Assembly (NCBI GenBank): GCA_029961685.1
Contig: JARWKL010000011.1
Location: 2,048,501 to 2,112,500, forward strand
Source of the DNA: Aristolochia californica
Lineage: Eukaryota > Streptophyta > Magnoliopsida > Piperales > Aristolochiaceae
Direction of reading: 5' to 3'
DNA: 64,000 nt
The notes beneath the pieces were generated by a model that was given only the letters and a program-made list of their open reading frames with translations, made no database searches and was not told where the DNA came from. Position 1 is the first letter of the stretch; every line of letters begins with the position of its first letter. Position numbers and translations under genes: made by a program. Positions 38,750 to 50,953 of the stretch are shown piece after piece.

Positions 38750-40826
38750 CTACTCTTCTCTTTGCTTCTTCTTCTTCTTGGAATCCACGTTTCCATCGTA
38801 GCCAGCCAGCATCATGTACTTATCCTTCCTGGTGAGGGAAGTGCATTCAAATCCCAAGGCCCCTCCCAGCAGCCTCTGCACATGGTTCGCCACTTCAATG
38901 GCCGACTTCCCTCCCTTGCAGGTCAGCTCCTCCGGCAGCGGGTCCAGGAACGTCACCTGGTACTGCGGCCTCGGATTCATGAAGAAGAAGTACGGGTCCA
39001 TTGACTTCCACCCCTTCACCGTCGTCCCCTGGAACATGCTCATCTTTGCCTCGACGGCGACGGGGACGATGCGGTCGCTGAGCTCCGCGAACAACGCGCT
39101 GAACCGGAGCAGGAAGGGTTCCCTGCAGGTGGTCCCCTCAGGGCAGATGACGAGGTCGCCGTCGCGCAGGAGGGCGGCTATCCGGGCTGCGTCGGCGGCG
39201 CGGTCGCGGGTGAGGGGGACCGCGCGGAGAGGGCTGATAAGCTCGGAGAAGCGACCGAGGCTGTAGGTGACGCAGGAGACCTTGCGGTTGAGGGCGATGG
39301 AGATGATGATGGGGTCGAGCATGGTGCGGTGGTTGCAGACGTAGAGGTTGCCGAGGGAACCGGGAGAGGGGGGGTCAGGAGGGGTGCCGCGGATGAGGAG
39401 TTTGATGCCGAGGAGGCGGTAGGAGTGGCGGACGATGGCACCGCGGAGGGGGAGGTTGACGTAGATGCGGAGGAGGGCGAGGACGACGCCGATGGGAATC
39501 CAGAGGAAGGTGAGGAAGGCCGTCAACGGGCTCGGCCGTTGGACAAACCGTCCGTCGTGGAAGATCACCGGACGGTTCAGTCGGTCTTCAGGAACCGGGG
39601 TCGCCGTCGGGTCCGGGTGGACCATGTAAGCTTCCTGCATCACATTTCACACCTCATAGTTCAATAAAAAAAGGAGTGCATGGCGAATACATCCTTTATG
39701 CATGGCCATTTTCGTTATTTCAAATTAAAATTGTTTTCTTCTTTATTCTACAAAATGCAAATGGCGGGGAAAATATCAATCAAATTAGAGAATTGACAAA
39801 AAAAACATATGTAATGACAAAAATACCCTATTTGGCATTTATTGTTGCTGTTTCAATCTATGAAACAACAATATGAAAAACCATTTGGTGCCGAAACTAA
39901 AATGTTATCTCAACCGTTTGATCATTGTCGGATGGTTGAGATAGCCGATGATCATGATCAAATGACTGAAGATAACGTTTTGCATGTTTTGGTAAAAGTG
40001 TCTCTGCCGTACGTTCAAGAAGTCTTGAATATAGACATAAATATTTTTACAAAAAGAAGTACCATTTTTATATAAATAAATAATATGTTAATAAAAAAAT
40101 TATTTTTTTAAAAGTAAGAAAAAAAGAAAAGAAAAAGAAAACCTTGCAGACGGCCATGAAGTCGTGATCCGATTCACGATCTCCGATCGCCAAATGCGGC
40201 AGATCTTCCCCAAACTCCATCTCGAGGGCCCACATTTTCTTCTCTCCCACCAACACCCCAGGCTTTTTAACAAATCCCGTGGCTCTCCCCGTTCGACCAT
40301 CCACCTCCATCTCCGTTCCCAGCACCGTGTCTGCCCCTAGAAATTCCTTCACGAACGGCTCCACCATGAACGTCGGGTTCGCCGTCACTATCACTCTCCG
40401 GCCGCCGCAGCGGCTGAACACCCGCCAGCTCTCCTCCCTCACGGCCCCTGCGTAGAACTTCGGAAGCACCGCCCTTGCCGCCAGCTGCAGGTCTCGGAAT
40501 TTGAGGCCCGCGACGGAGACGAAGATCATCAACTGAATGGCCAGCGACTCGGAGAAGCATCTGTAGAGGATGTAGATGGTCGGGGAGAGGAGAAGGAGGA
40601 GGGCGCCGCGGAGGAGGCTGCCGGCTTCGATGGCGATGAGGAGGAAGTAAGGGAAGGATGAACGGGAGATGAGGAGGGTCCCGTCGAGATCGGCCGCGAT
40701 GGAGTGGGCTTCTCTGTTCGTGGGGTCGCAGGTGGTGATTGACGGGAAGGGGCTGGGTGGTGGAGGGGACATGGCTTTGCTTGCAGACGCTTCGGAGAGA
40801 GAACGATCAGAAAGCTGCTCTCGCAT
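38750..40826 (-). CDS. GPAT6: Bifunctional sn-2 glycerol-3-phosphate acyltransferase/phosphatase, GPAT4/6/8 clade
   Basis: Two exons, 40143-40826 and 38750-39634, joined by a GT-AG intron. The product is 522 residues from the first ATG, or 504 from the ATG at 40772 (MSPPPPSPF). The shorter form matches the usual 500-residue family start, and both are in frame. Clade members make sn-2 monoacylglycerol from omega-oxidised acyl-CoA for cutin. The N-terminal HAD-type phosphatase has motif I DLDGT (46-50) and motif [11 protein letters not shown] (215-222), so the phosphatase should be active, unlike suberin-type GPAT5. The acyltransferase has NHRTMLD (329-335), CPEGTTCRE (from 392) and IVPVAV. Hydrophobic stretches flank the phosphatase and precede the acyltransferase block. 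ELTCKGGKS and FSELISP resemble GPAT6 more than GPAT4/8, but the assignment within the clade is tentative. It is GC-rich like CYP86A. It lies tail-to-tail with the YODA-like gene. Confidence 0.92.
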
Positions 40827-41819
40827 AGAAGAGAGAGGGACCGGAAGAATGAATGGAGGGAGCGGTTTAAATTGGAGATGGTGGAGACGGGTTAATTCGT
40901 TAATGTGAAACTAATGGCTTCTTTAGATGACGTTAATGGCAAATTATTTTTTTCTGGGTCATTCCGAGTTTGTCAAACCTACACTGATCAGCTGACACGA
41001 AGGGATGGTCTGGTGTAGAAATGCCGTTTTTGGGTGGCCAAATTGTGTTTCTCCCTCTCTCTCCCCGAAAATTTAAGAACTCTCCCTTAATTCAGTTTTT
41101 TCTCTTTCCGAATTGTCAAGAAATTGGCGAAGAAAATGATACGTTCTTTCTTTGACATTTATATTTAAAAAAAAGACAAAAAAAGAAAACCACAATGAAT
41201 TGATGAACCCATTCATGTTTGTCAGAGGTGAAGATCATCCCCCTTGTGTGGCAAACGATGCTGTATCTTCTTATATTATTGCCTTGGCTTACGTACTTAA
41301 CTCTGCAAATTTTCCTTTCTAATTTTTCAAATATAGACTGCATAACGTCGCGATTGTTCTTTTACAAATAGAGTATGAATTCTGCTACCTCTGAGCGTTG
41401 TACCGATCCCAACACAGACATCTCTCCTTCTCTCCGTCTCCAGCGATTTGGTAGGAGTGGTTAGGGGTTATTGAATTCTGCGTCCAAGAAGACAGTTGAT
41501 AAGAAGTAGATCACAGCCCAATGCCCTAAACCTAACTCTCTCTCTCTACCCTTTTGGCCACTATTCCTTCATGGGTCTGTGCTTCAAAGACATGCATGCT
41601 GTGGTCTTTGACTGTCGTGAGAGGGCACTTTCCTGTTTTTTTTTTTAGGTGAGCCGTGCCTGAGTAGGTGAGACGATAACTCTGGATGTATCTCTTGGGA
41701 AACACCATCTCTGCTGTGACAAGTAAATTTGTGAGGTGATATAAGTTGATATAAGTTCTAACTGTGACGATATTGGTGAAATCTGGCTTTTGCAATTTCA
41801 CTAAGAGTCTAGCTTATAA

Positions 41820-42860
41820 ATAAGTGTTATATATTAAAGTGAACCACATTATACGATGAACTGAATCACAGTTAAGTGTTATATATTAAAGTGAATCACA
41901 CCTTTGCAATTGATTAAGGGCCGTATTTATACAATTTAGAATAGAAGCCGAGGAGTAAGATGCAATAGAGGGTTTCACCTTTGGTAAGACGGGATTTGCA
42001 GATATGGAGACACAGAAGAAGGAGAGAAAGGCATGGAAGGGGCACAAGGTTTCACCGGCGACGACAATATATGGTGAGGAAAGATGAAGTGGCAGAAAAA
42101 ACGGTGTTGGACCAGGGACAACGGTGATGATTGACATGGGGCCAATGAGAGCTATGTGAATGTCTTGGCTGGGGATCTTGATCTCCGCCATGGTGGCGAT
42201 AGAGTCGAAGTCAACATAGGCGAAGAAGAGGGCGAAACAGGCTTTGAAGGTACCGTGGGGGCCGGAAAGCGTGAAGTTGGAGAGGTTAGAGGCGTGGGAA
42301 TGGGTGAAGCCGGTGATGATAACGAAAAGGATAATGAAGTCGTGGAGAATGGAGGCCATGTGGTTGAAGTAGGAAGAAGTTGAAAATTGCTCCTGCTCTG
42401 ATGACGATCAATACGACGAGATTTTTTTTTCTTAATGTCGATAGCGAAGGGGGAGAGGAAGAGGTGGATAAAACCGAGAGCGCATCGTTCGGTTGGTTCA
42501 GCTTGGGAGGGTGTGGCAGAGAGTGAGTTATGGGTGGACATGCAGAGGAAACTAAAAAAAAAAGGGATGACAGATGCAGAAGATCGATTTGCTCTGATAC
42601 CATGTTAGATATTTAACTGAATTACATTAGAGAATGAGTTGTATCACATCTTTATAATTGATTAAAGGTGGTATTTATACAATTTTAAATAAAAAAGACA
42701 AGTTTTACATGAGAAGATAAATACAATATCGGATAAATCCAATGGGATCTTATCCGATAAACGAAGGGATTATGTTTATCTCTTATCTATAAGAACCCAA
42801 CTGAATGAGCTGGGATATTATATTTTCATGCAATGAAGAACCCTTTTTGTGTGAAAACTG
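41820..42860 (-). mobile_element. Short non-autonomous LTR-type element, minus strand
   Basis: On the minus strand, sequence ending CTAACA is followed at 42602-42591 by TGGTATCAGAGC, a perfect initiator tRNA-Met primer site of the copia kind. LTR sequence on its left includes AAATTGTATAAATAC and TTAATCAATT. These recur about 740 bp downstream at about 41905-41935, so a second, rearranged LTR is likely. The interior is only about 650 bp and lacks gag or pol motifs. It holds one open frame (42359 to 41886, 157 residues), starting with a signal-like hydrophobic stretch (ILHDFIILFVIITGF), that I cannot assign. A TRIM or LARD type is the best reading. Confidence 0.45.
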
Positions 42861-43129
42861 ATGGATGCAGTCGGTTTATCTAGTTTAATTACAAATAGCT
42901 ACATAGCTAGATTGATAGATAACGAGAGAGAGGGAAAGATTCATAAATGGTTGCTTATACTTATAAGAATTCATCTCACAAGTAGACTATCAATTTTGAT
43001 CTCAACAATGTTTGAACAAGACAATCCCAATATTTCAATTAGAGGTTATGACAAAATATTGTTGAAAATTTAGATTACTGTAAAAGAAGGAAATTTTATT
43101 TTATTACCTAATTTTTTTAAATAATAGCA

Positions 43130-44110
43130 TAAATACCCAACTTTGACCGATCAATTGCATAAGTGTTTAGTCAAAGATGATATGTAAGTTTAGACCGCTT
43201 ACGTGGTGTCACATCATCACACCACATTAGCACCCGAAGAGCCTAATGACATGACAGCCACCACATCATCAAAATGGCACATCATCATTCACGTAAGATG
43301 CCACATCATCATGACACATCATCGAGCGTCACGTAAGCCCTTCATGTCAACTAACCTTTTTTCTCCCATGTTCTTTTTATGATTGAGTTAAGTTATTTTT
43401 AATTTAAAATTATTAATTCCTGGTTTTAAAAATCTTACACCTTCCATTTCATTACCTTCACTTTAATATAATAAAAAATAAAATTTTTTGATTATTAATT
43501 ATTTAAAAATATTTTTATGTAATTAATACCTTACATTATCATTTTAAGATATTATTTAATTTAATACAATATTTAGTAAAACATAATTTAGTTTTTAAAA
43601 TTTTATTTGTTGGTACATATTTTACTACCTTATTTTTATAATAAAAAATATAAAATTCGTATATTAATTAATTAAAAAAATTATTCTTACCTATTTAACA
43701 CCTTTATTATTGATTTAAAATATTTTTTAATTGAAAAATTATTTTAGTGTTTTAAAATCTAATTTATTGGTACACGTTTTATTACCTTATGTTTACAATA
43801 ATAAAATATAAAATAAGTATATTCATTAAATAAAAATTCTTCTTCTAACATGTTTAATACATTTTTTTATTGATTTAAGACATTTCTAATTTAAAAATAA
43901 TTAGTAATTTTTTTTTATGTTTTAAATTTTTTCAAAATTCTTACTTGGTGCATGATGATGTGTCGTGCTGACATGGCATACAAAATGTAGATTGCTATGA
44001 TGATGTGGCATACAATGGTATCATGCAATTATAATACCAAAGCTCATGTATCATTGATGTCAAAAATATTCTTCTGCCATTCGATTTCAGTAGGTAACTT
44101 AAACTTTAGC
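43130..44110. mobile_element. Degenerate MULE-related element
   Basis: The left end has CCCAACTTTGACCGATCAATTGC and then GCTTACGTGGTGTCACATCATC, closely matching the terminal region of the intact element at 54546-56050. The right end carries ATGATGATGTGGCAT and GACATGGCAT motifs in reverse sense. Between them are roughly three diverged AT-rich units (ATAAGGTAATAAAA, AATAATAAAGGTGTTAAATAGGTAAGA on the minus strand) also found inside the 54.5-56 kb element. Terminal repeats and target duplication are too decayed to delimit. Confidence 0.45.
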
Positions 44111-44931
44111 TAGTAAATATCATAAAAATATCTGTTAATAGAATCATCGTAAATGGCTTTTTGATTCAAATATCCCTAGTTTCTCAACTCCTTTATCCAT
44201 GGAGAAGACTCGGAGTTGCGTTTAAGAACACATCTGCTGAATCAACTCTCAAGATAAGCCATTTCTACTACACCCTTGGTTCGGAAAATCCCATCTCCCT
44301 ACAGATGCTTGGACTCATTCTACATAAAACGCCCTGCCACCATTATTATCCTTTTCTTCAACGTTCACAGTGATTTCACAGCACCCATCTCCCCCCTTCT
44401 TCCATCGATTCCTTTGTAATTTCCACTGTGACTTCTTCTCCATGGATTTCGTTAGTTGCTTTTTCAATCCTTTGTTATTTATTGCCCTTGTCCGTCTAAT
44501 GAGTTAGAATTTTCTATCGCCTTCTCCGTCTTTGGCCCCAGAAGAATCATTCTGCATGTCAAGGCAATAAAAATGGAGACCCCAACTCGTTCGCATCTGA
44601 AAGACCTTTTGGTTATTAATTGTTTTTATGAGAAACGGTTTTCTTATTAATGTGGTCTCAAACTTTCGGAAGTTGCAACTCCCTCGGTAACACGAAGCCA
44701 TGAATAACCTTGATGGGAGGTTGGCTTCGAGAGTGGTTTTCGGTCTCCTGTCTCGTCACTCAAGCCCCTTCAGTTGAGCCATCGCCATGAGTGTTTAGAG
44801 ATCGGAAGCGCCGAACACAGAATGGAATTTGAAGAGTATGGAAGGAGGTATGATTTAACTTCCGTTTAATTTATAATGAATTTCATGTTGTTATTAGAAT
44901 TTTATGTTTAAGGAGAGAGAAGCGATTTCCA

Positions 44932-45224
44932 TTGAAATAATATTTACCATTTTAACCACTTTTTTCAATAGAAAGTTTTCTATTGTGTCCTGTTCCTATT
45001 TTTTCTATGCCTTTTAAACTTTGGTAGTTCTAGAATAATTGAGTTAATTTTTTTTTTCAACTGGCATAAACACATTCTTGATTAGATATGTTTACTCTTG
45101 ATTAAATACGTTTTTCTATTGAAATTTTTTCTTATTAGATTTGACATGTTTTCTTAAGCCTATGTTAATTGAAGTTTTGAACCTAATCTCACATAAGTTG
45201 GCTGTATTCAAAATTTTCTTTAGA
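44932..45224 (-). repeat. 292-bp dispersed repeat, arm B of an inverted pair
   Basis: Reverse complement of 11758-12049 at high identity, with similarity stopping abruptly at both ends. Shared landmarks include AAAAGTGGTTAAAATGGTAAA, AGGAACAGGACACA-type text and CCAACTTATGTGAGATTAGG. It may be a short non-autonomous transposon or a fragment of one. Confidence 0.85.
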
Positions 45225-46565
45225 ATAATTATTTCATTCATCTACATGAAATTCAATTTCAAACTTGGTGTTAGTATGGACGAGTTCATACGTACTGGAA
45301 AACAGTTTCAAGTGTTAGTACCCCAAAATATAAAAAATATAAAAAACAGAATGAATAATTTCTAATAGTATACTTAATTAAAATATAATACTTAAACCCG
45401 AAATTAGGTAAAACAAACATGATTACAACACGAAGAAGTAATTTAATATATAATTAAAATATATTAATTAATCAAATTAGATATTATATTATTTAATAAT
45501 TACTTGTACATTAATACAATAGTTACGTGAATCAATTAATTGTGTACATGATTAATAATAAAAATAAATAAATAAATAGACAAATTTTTTTTAATCAAAT
45601 ACTAACTCAACACACTATATTTTTATATATTATTGCATTGGAAGAAAAGTAATACTAAAGGCGGACAAAATTGCATTATCCGATGAAAAACAACAACTAA
45701 GAATAGGATTTGCAAGATATTTTTTTTTTTTAGAATCTGCCGGGGGAACCCCCTCAACTTACATATCCAGGGGGTTTAGTGCGGTGACGGCAAGAGTAGT
45801 AGCGAACTGATGCAAGCATTGATGATGACAGAAGAGGGTTCGAAGCAGCTACTCTGGCTAGGGTACTACGAGGCGAGGCAATGCTACATGTGTTAACGGC
45901 GATGCACGGGGAAGAATCAAGTACAATAGCAGGGGCAGCAGCGATAAAAGGGAGAAGGGAGATGGAGGCCAAGGGAGAAGGGAGACGGAGGCCAAGGAAG
46001 AAGAATAGACGAGAGAAGGAGACCAAGAGAGGGAATAAGTACGAGAGAGAGATTGAAAACCGCCCGCTTCATCCAAACAATTCCCCTCCCCCCCCAAACG
46101 ATTCAGATATGACCTTGGGGCGTTATTGAACCAGAAAAGGTTCCCAAATGGACAACGCAACCGCCCAACACCCTACAGCCATTTGTCCGAATTGTCCGGC
46201 CTTCCTTGGCTGCATGCGTCGGCCCTGGTGCCCATAGCCGGCTTATGAGAGACAGCTATTACTGGGTCCATGAGCAAACCAGGTTATAAAAGAATCTTTT
46301 TCCCAACCCCTGTTTTTTAATTCCTCTAGCTTTCGAATAAAGATAAAACGAAACGAATAAAGAAGAGGTTCCAATGGATAAAAATGAATCGGTCTTCCAA
46401 AGCTGCAACAGAGTAGAAGATTACATAATTTACACACTTACATAAACTCATAATCAAACAACTCAGTAACAAGAGGAAGAAGAAAAAGAAGGGACCACAA
46501 ACAAAGATTACAAGAAGGAGAAAAAGAAAAGCCACGAGCTATAATGATGCCAGAATGATACGAGC

Positions 46566-48913
46566 TTAAGACCTGGTCTTGAATGGGATGGCCCTGATGA
46601 CAATCTGGTGGTAGACTGCAGCAAGAGCAGCACCAATGAAGGGACCTACCCAGAAAATCCACTGCCAATGAGAAAAGGCAAACCATTAGGACACCCTTGT
46701 TAGGTAAGCAAATTAGAGCAGGTTCATTGACGGAATTGAGGAATTTGGAGTCTTACATGGTCATCCCATGCATGATCTTTGTTGTAAATGATGGCTGCTC
46801 CAAGGGACCTTGCAGGGTTAATGCCAGTTCCAGTGATGGGGATTGTGGCCAAGTGAACAAGGAACACAGCAAACCCAATAGGCAAGGGAGCAAGGATCTG
46901 TTGTAATAAAAACAGTTGGATTAGACAACAACAACAGCATTTCAAGGGAAAAGCTTCAAGTGAAAGGAATCATGAAGGCTTAAAGATGGAAGATAGAAAA
47001 GAACAGAGGAATAGTAAAGCTGCCAATACCTACCCCCTTACATAATTAAAAGACATTAACAATACCACTTTTATATGAGTTGGTGGATCAAATTTTCAGT
47101 TTTACAGGGTAAAGTTTTGAGGCAAAGGGGACCCAGAAACAGATGCCAACTTTGAGTAAAAAGCAAGCGTCAAAGGAAAAAGAAGAACCCATTCAGGTAT
47201 GAGAGAGAGGGAGTGTCTTTCAGCTTTATCAGAATCTGGAAAATTGAAATGGCACATGGTGGGCAAAGTTGCCAAAGGTGGTTGGTGCATATTGTTTTCT
47301 TGCAGCTGTTTAGGCTCTGTAGATTCTGCCAGAAAAGAAAGTATGGCCTGTAGCTGTCCCACCATAAAGGTTTGGTCCAAATCCACTGATTGAATGTGGG
47401 TGTCACCATGAGTGCATTTATCAAAATTTTGGAGCCACAGAGCACCAACCACACAGCTTTAGTTAAAGCACCAGTAATCTACTCAAATATGATACCCACT
47501 TTTCATGAAGTAAACACACACAGAACCAGATAAACCAATCCCTCACTGCAAGACAAGTTGAACTAAAATAGCACAACTAAACAGATGAAAAGGTAAAGAA
47601 ATCCACGACCAGGCAATCAAGATGATGAGGATGTAAGATCTAATGTAGATAGCTACGAGAAACTATATAAAAATACAGGATTTAATAAATTAGCCAGAAG
47701 GTAAAGCATATGATCAAACCGAGAAACCCTTAGAGAGAGCAGTAAGGAAATTCAACTTCTGTAGAACCCAAATCTTTAAAAAAGAATATAATTCAGTTTT
47801 TTTTTTTTTTCACTAATACTTACAGGAACATGAGAATCTCTGGCGTTTCTCTTAGCATCAGTGGCAGAGAAGACAGTGTAAACAAGAACAAAGGTTCCGA
47901 TAATCTCAGCACCCAGGCCATCACCCTTGGTGTAGCCATGGGCAACCACGTTCGCACCACCACCAGAAACCTCGTAAGGACTCTTTCCGAAGCCCTTGAC
48001 AACACCAGCACCGCAGATTGCACCCAAGGATTGCATCACTATGTAGAAGAGAGCCCTGGTGAGGGAAAGCTTCCTGGCCAGGAAAAGCCCAAAGGTAACA
48101 GCAGGGTTGATGTGTCCACCTGAAAGGAGAAGAACCAGAAGCATGAGAATCCAAAATCAGACAACCCAAACATTCTCCTACTAGCCATCTTAACCAATCT
48201 AGAAGGTAATTTATCAGGACAGAAACAAAAACAAAAGAAAACCCATAAAAGGGCCTAAGCTTGTAGAAAGATTGATTACAGAAGAACAACAAAATACTTG
48301 GCCGATTTCAAGCCGTATAGCAGAGAAAAATAGCAGATATTAAGCCAAATTGCAAAAAAGAGAGATTTTATGCCATGCTGCCAAAAGAAAAAAGAAAAAA
48401 AAAAAAGACAGAATAAACGAATTTCTTCTCTCAAAGACACAAAAGCATAGGAGAAGTCTGAGTTGATAAGTCGAGAAATCGTCCCAACATGCAAAAGAAG
48501 ATAATAGAAATATAGAGAAATTCTAAAAAGATTATCCCATGCAAAGAAAGAAAGAATCAGAGAAGAAAAAACAGATTTTTACCTGAGATTCCAGCAGTGC
48601 AGTAGACCAAGGCAAAGATCATACCACCGAAAGCCCACGCAATCCCCTGAATACCCACAGAAGCACACTTGTTGGGAGCTCTGTTAACCCCCATCACGGT
48701 CAAGATCGTGATGTAGAGAAACAGGAAGGTAGCTATGAACTCTGCAATTCCAGCTCTCCAGAAAGACCATGACTTGATCTCCCCTGGCTCAAACAAAGGA
48801 GCTGGTGGAGGCTCCTTGTAGTCCTTGTCCTCAGTCTGTGCAGATGTTCCAATAGGCTGCCTTTCTGAGAACTTGTTTGCTCCGAGCTTAACATCCTCTT
48901 CTTTGCCCTCCAT
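46566..48913 (-). CDS. PIP1: Plasma membrane intrinsic protein, PIP1 subfamily aquaporin
   Basis: Four exons, 48583-48913, 47824-48119, 46757-46897 and 46566-46661, encode 287 residues, the usual PIP1 length. The three introns are GT-AG and lie at conserved PIP sites. The PIP1 N-terminus [19 protein letters not shown] identifies the subfamily, and the C-terminus ends AIPFKTRS. Six membrane helices are evident, with NPA boxes at 115-117 (HINPAV) and 236-238 (GINPAR). The narrow filter has His224, Thr233 and Arg239, typical of water-conducting PIPs. His207 of loop D, the pH-gating histidine of the family, is present in SHVP. PIP1 proteins conduct water and CO2 and usually need PIP2 partners to reach the plasma membrane. 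No defects were seen. Confidence 0.96.
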
Positions 48914-49016
48914 GGTTCCTCCTCTCTCTGGTTGCGCTCTCGAAACTCAAGGAAAAGTTATGGCAAATGAATACTGAAAGACGCAGTGCAGTGCTTAGGA
49001 AGATGATATAGAGTGG

Positions 49017-49023
49017 TTTTATA
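49017..49023 (-). promoter_or_regulatory. Probable TATA box of the PIP1 gene
   Basis: TATAAAA on the minus strand, in the context CTATAAAACC, about 105 bp before the PIP1 start codon. This predicts transcription from near 48990 and a leader of about 75 nt, as usual for PIP genes. Confidence 0.6.
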
Positions 49024-50754
49024 GATAAGGATTGTCAGTAGATTAAAGGGATTTTGTCGACTTTCTTCAACTTTAATTATGAGTTTTTAGCGATATTGTT
49101 ATCCTACAAGGCTAAAAATACAGGTGGATCATGTTGGTAGGGCATTGACAGGCAGAACTGTAAAGGACTGAAAGCATTTAATTACTAGATTATTCTTTAC
49201 TAAACCTCTCTAAGATTTTTTTTTCCTGTAATAAACCAGACCAGTCAGATAAAACAGAATAAAAACTTTTTGACACAAACTTATGCCTAATTGGTGGGTA
49301 TATTATCCATAGATTGATTTCTGATAAGCTAATCTCTTTTTTCTTTGGTATCAAGCATCAACGATCTGGTTCCTACAGACTAACAATTTTAACCGGGCAA
49401 AATCAATCTTTGCCTGTTATCTTTCTGGAACAAAGAAATTTTAACTTAACAACAAAGTTTGGATCTGTCAAAACACGGACGAAAGCTTTTAACTTCAACA
49501 AATTTCTGGAACAAACGTCCTACAGAGTCACAGACAGTAAAAAGATTTTTAATCAGTTTTTGATCGTTTTAAAGGATTATTATGTATTAAGGGAATATTC
49601 TCAGCTGCTTACAGTTTGATTAACAGGAAGATAATATTAAGAAACGATTTGTGGGGTTCGATGACAGCCGGTCTGCCGCAGATTGTTCTGGAAAAGAGTC
49701 AGAGGGATGTTGACAGGAGGTAGGAGGATGTTGCTTTGTCCTTATCTCTTTTTGCAGACCAGTTTGCTTTTTCTCCTGCACTGACTCTATTTGTTTAAGA
49801 AGTTTTGCTTTGATTCCTGTAGCCATGACTGTAAATTTTCACCGAACCTGACGGAAAGAAGAAAAAGGTCTCCTCTTTCAATTTCATTTTTTGTATCAGT
49901 TCTGATTCCACATGAAGCCATGGCCCACCGATGACCTCCTGCAACTTTTCCACAATTTCTATGGCTGAGCTTTTACCATATAAATTTAATCATTTTACCT
50001 TAAATCAAAGATGGAAAAAAGGCAGGTTTTAATTCTTCAAAAGCCTTTTTGAATCATTTCAGGTACTTAAATTCCACCCATCATTGTTCATGGACAACCC
50101 CTGCATCTTTTTCACAGTTTCCATGGCTGATCTTTGATTTATTTTCTAAAAACAAATCTAGATTCTAACAGGGTTTGTCACTTAATTCCACAAAATCCCA
50201 TTTTTTTTTGTAAAAAAAGGCCAAACATAAACTTCCCAGTTCCGATGGCAGAGTAGGTGAAGAAGGTGAAAGTAATCTCGAAGTTATCTTTACTTCTAAT
50301 ACTTTCTAGTTTCTTCCCTTCAACCCTACTTTTCAGAAGAGGAAAATTGCTTCATCTCTGCAACGGCTATCTTCGTCTCCCAACGGCTCATTGTTCATGA
50401 GAAATTGAAAATTTCATAAAACGAACATGAGAGAGTTTCAGAGATTTGGTGGGAGAAGGATATTGTTGTGACCGTTACGAAAGTGACGGCCGCCAGCCGT
50501 TGGCACCATGTGATAACCACAAATAAGTGAGGTGGCCATGCACATGGCCAACGGCTATTTTTTTAACAAGGTGAAAATACTTTAACACCCTCGTAAGTTA
50601 ATTTACACTTCTACCCTTCTATTCAAAACTAAATTACAATTAAACCAAAAAGGTCGCCAGATTATGACAAGGTGGGTCCCAACTGACAGGCTTTTCGGGT
50701 GGCCCACATATGCCTCCTATAACAAATGGACATTCATGACCAGCCAACTCACGT

Positions 50755-50953
50755 CCACGTGGGAATTGAGCTCTGGTGGGCCCGTGACAGCAATTGTGAC
50801 AAGGAGGGGAACGAAAGGAAGCTCTCTACACCTAGCCGAAACCGCCCAATCCGCATCCCTGCTGCCACGTATCGAAGGGGTTGAAATACGTCAGAAAAGA
50901 CGTCTGTCCAATCTTAATCTGCCAAGTGGCGTAAATGAGGCAGGAGACACGTG
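50755..50953. promoter_or_regulatory. Cluster of G-box/ABRE-like ACGT elements
   Basis: A perfect palindromic G-box CCACGTGG lies at 50755-50762, another CACGTG at 50948-50953, and CCACGT at 50875-50880. All are in a locally GC-richer block. Such clusters bind bZIP and bHLH factors in plant promoters. No convincing gene start is near on either strand, so the target is unknown. Confidence 0.3.

Larger units (their letters stand above)
40827..46565. other. Transposon-rich intergenic region, GPAT to PIP1
   Basis: It contains a minus-strand LTR-type remnant (about 41.8-42.9 kb), a MULE-related element with AT-rich tandem units (about 43.1-44.1 kb), arm B of an inverted 292-bp pair (44932-45224), and a GC-rich, pyrimidine-rich segment at about 45.73-46.14 kb. 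The last has overlapping minus-strand frames of 90-100 codons, ends in an A run and has no family resemblance. No ordinary gene was recognised. Confidence 0.6.

Noticed and set aside
45754..46160. Minus-strand frames of 90-100 codons followed by an A run, as a retrocopy
   Set aside because: Composition is pyrimidine-biased low-complexity sequence, no parent gene was recognised, and no flanking duplication was found.
49620..49826. 68-codon minus-strand frame beginning MATGIKAKLLKQ
   Set aside because: It looks protein-like at the start but has no family match and no companion exon; too weak to call.
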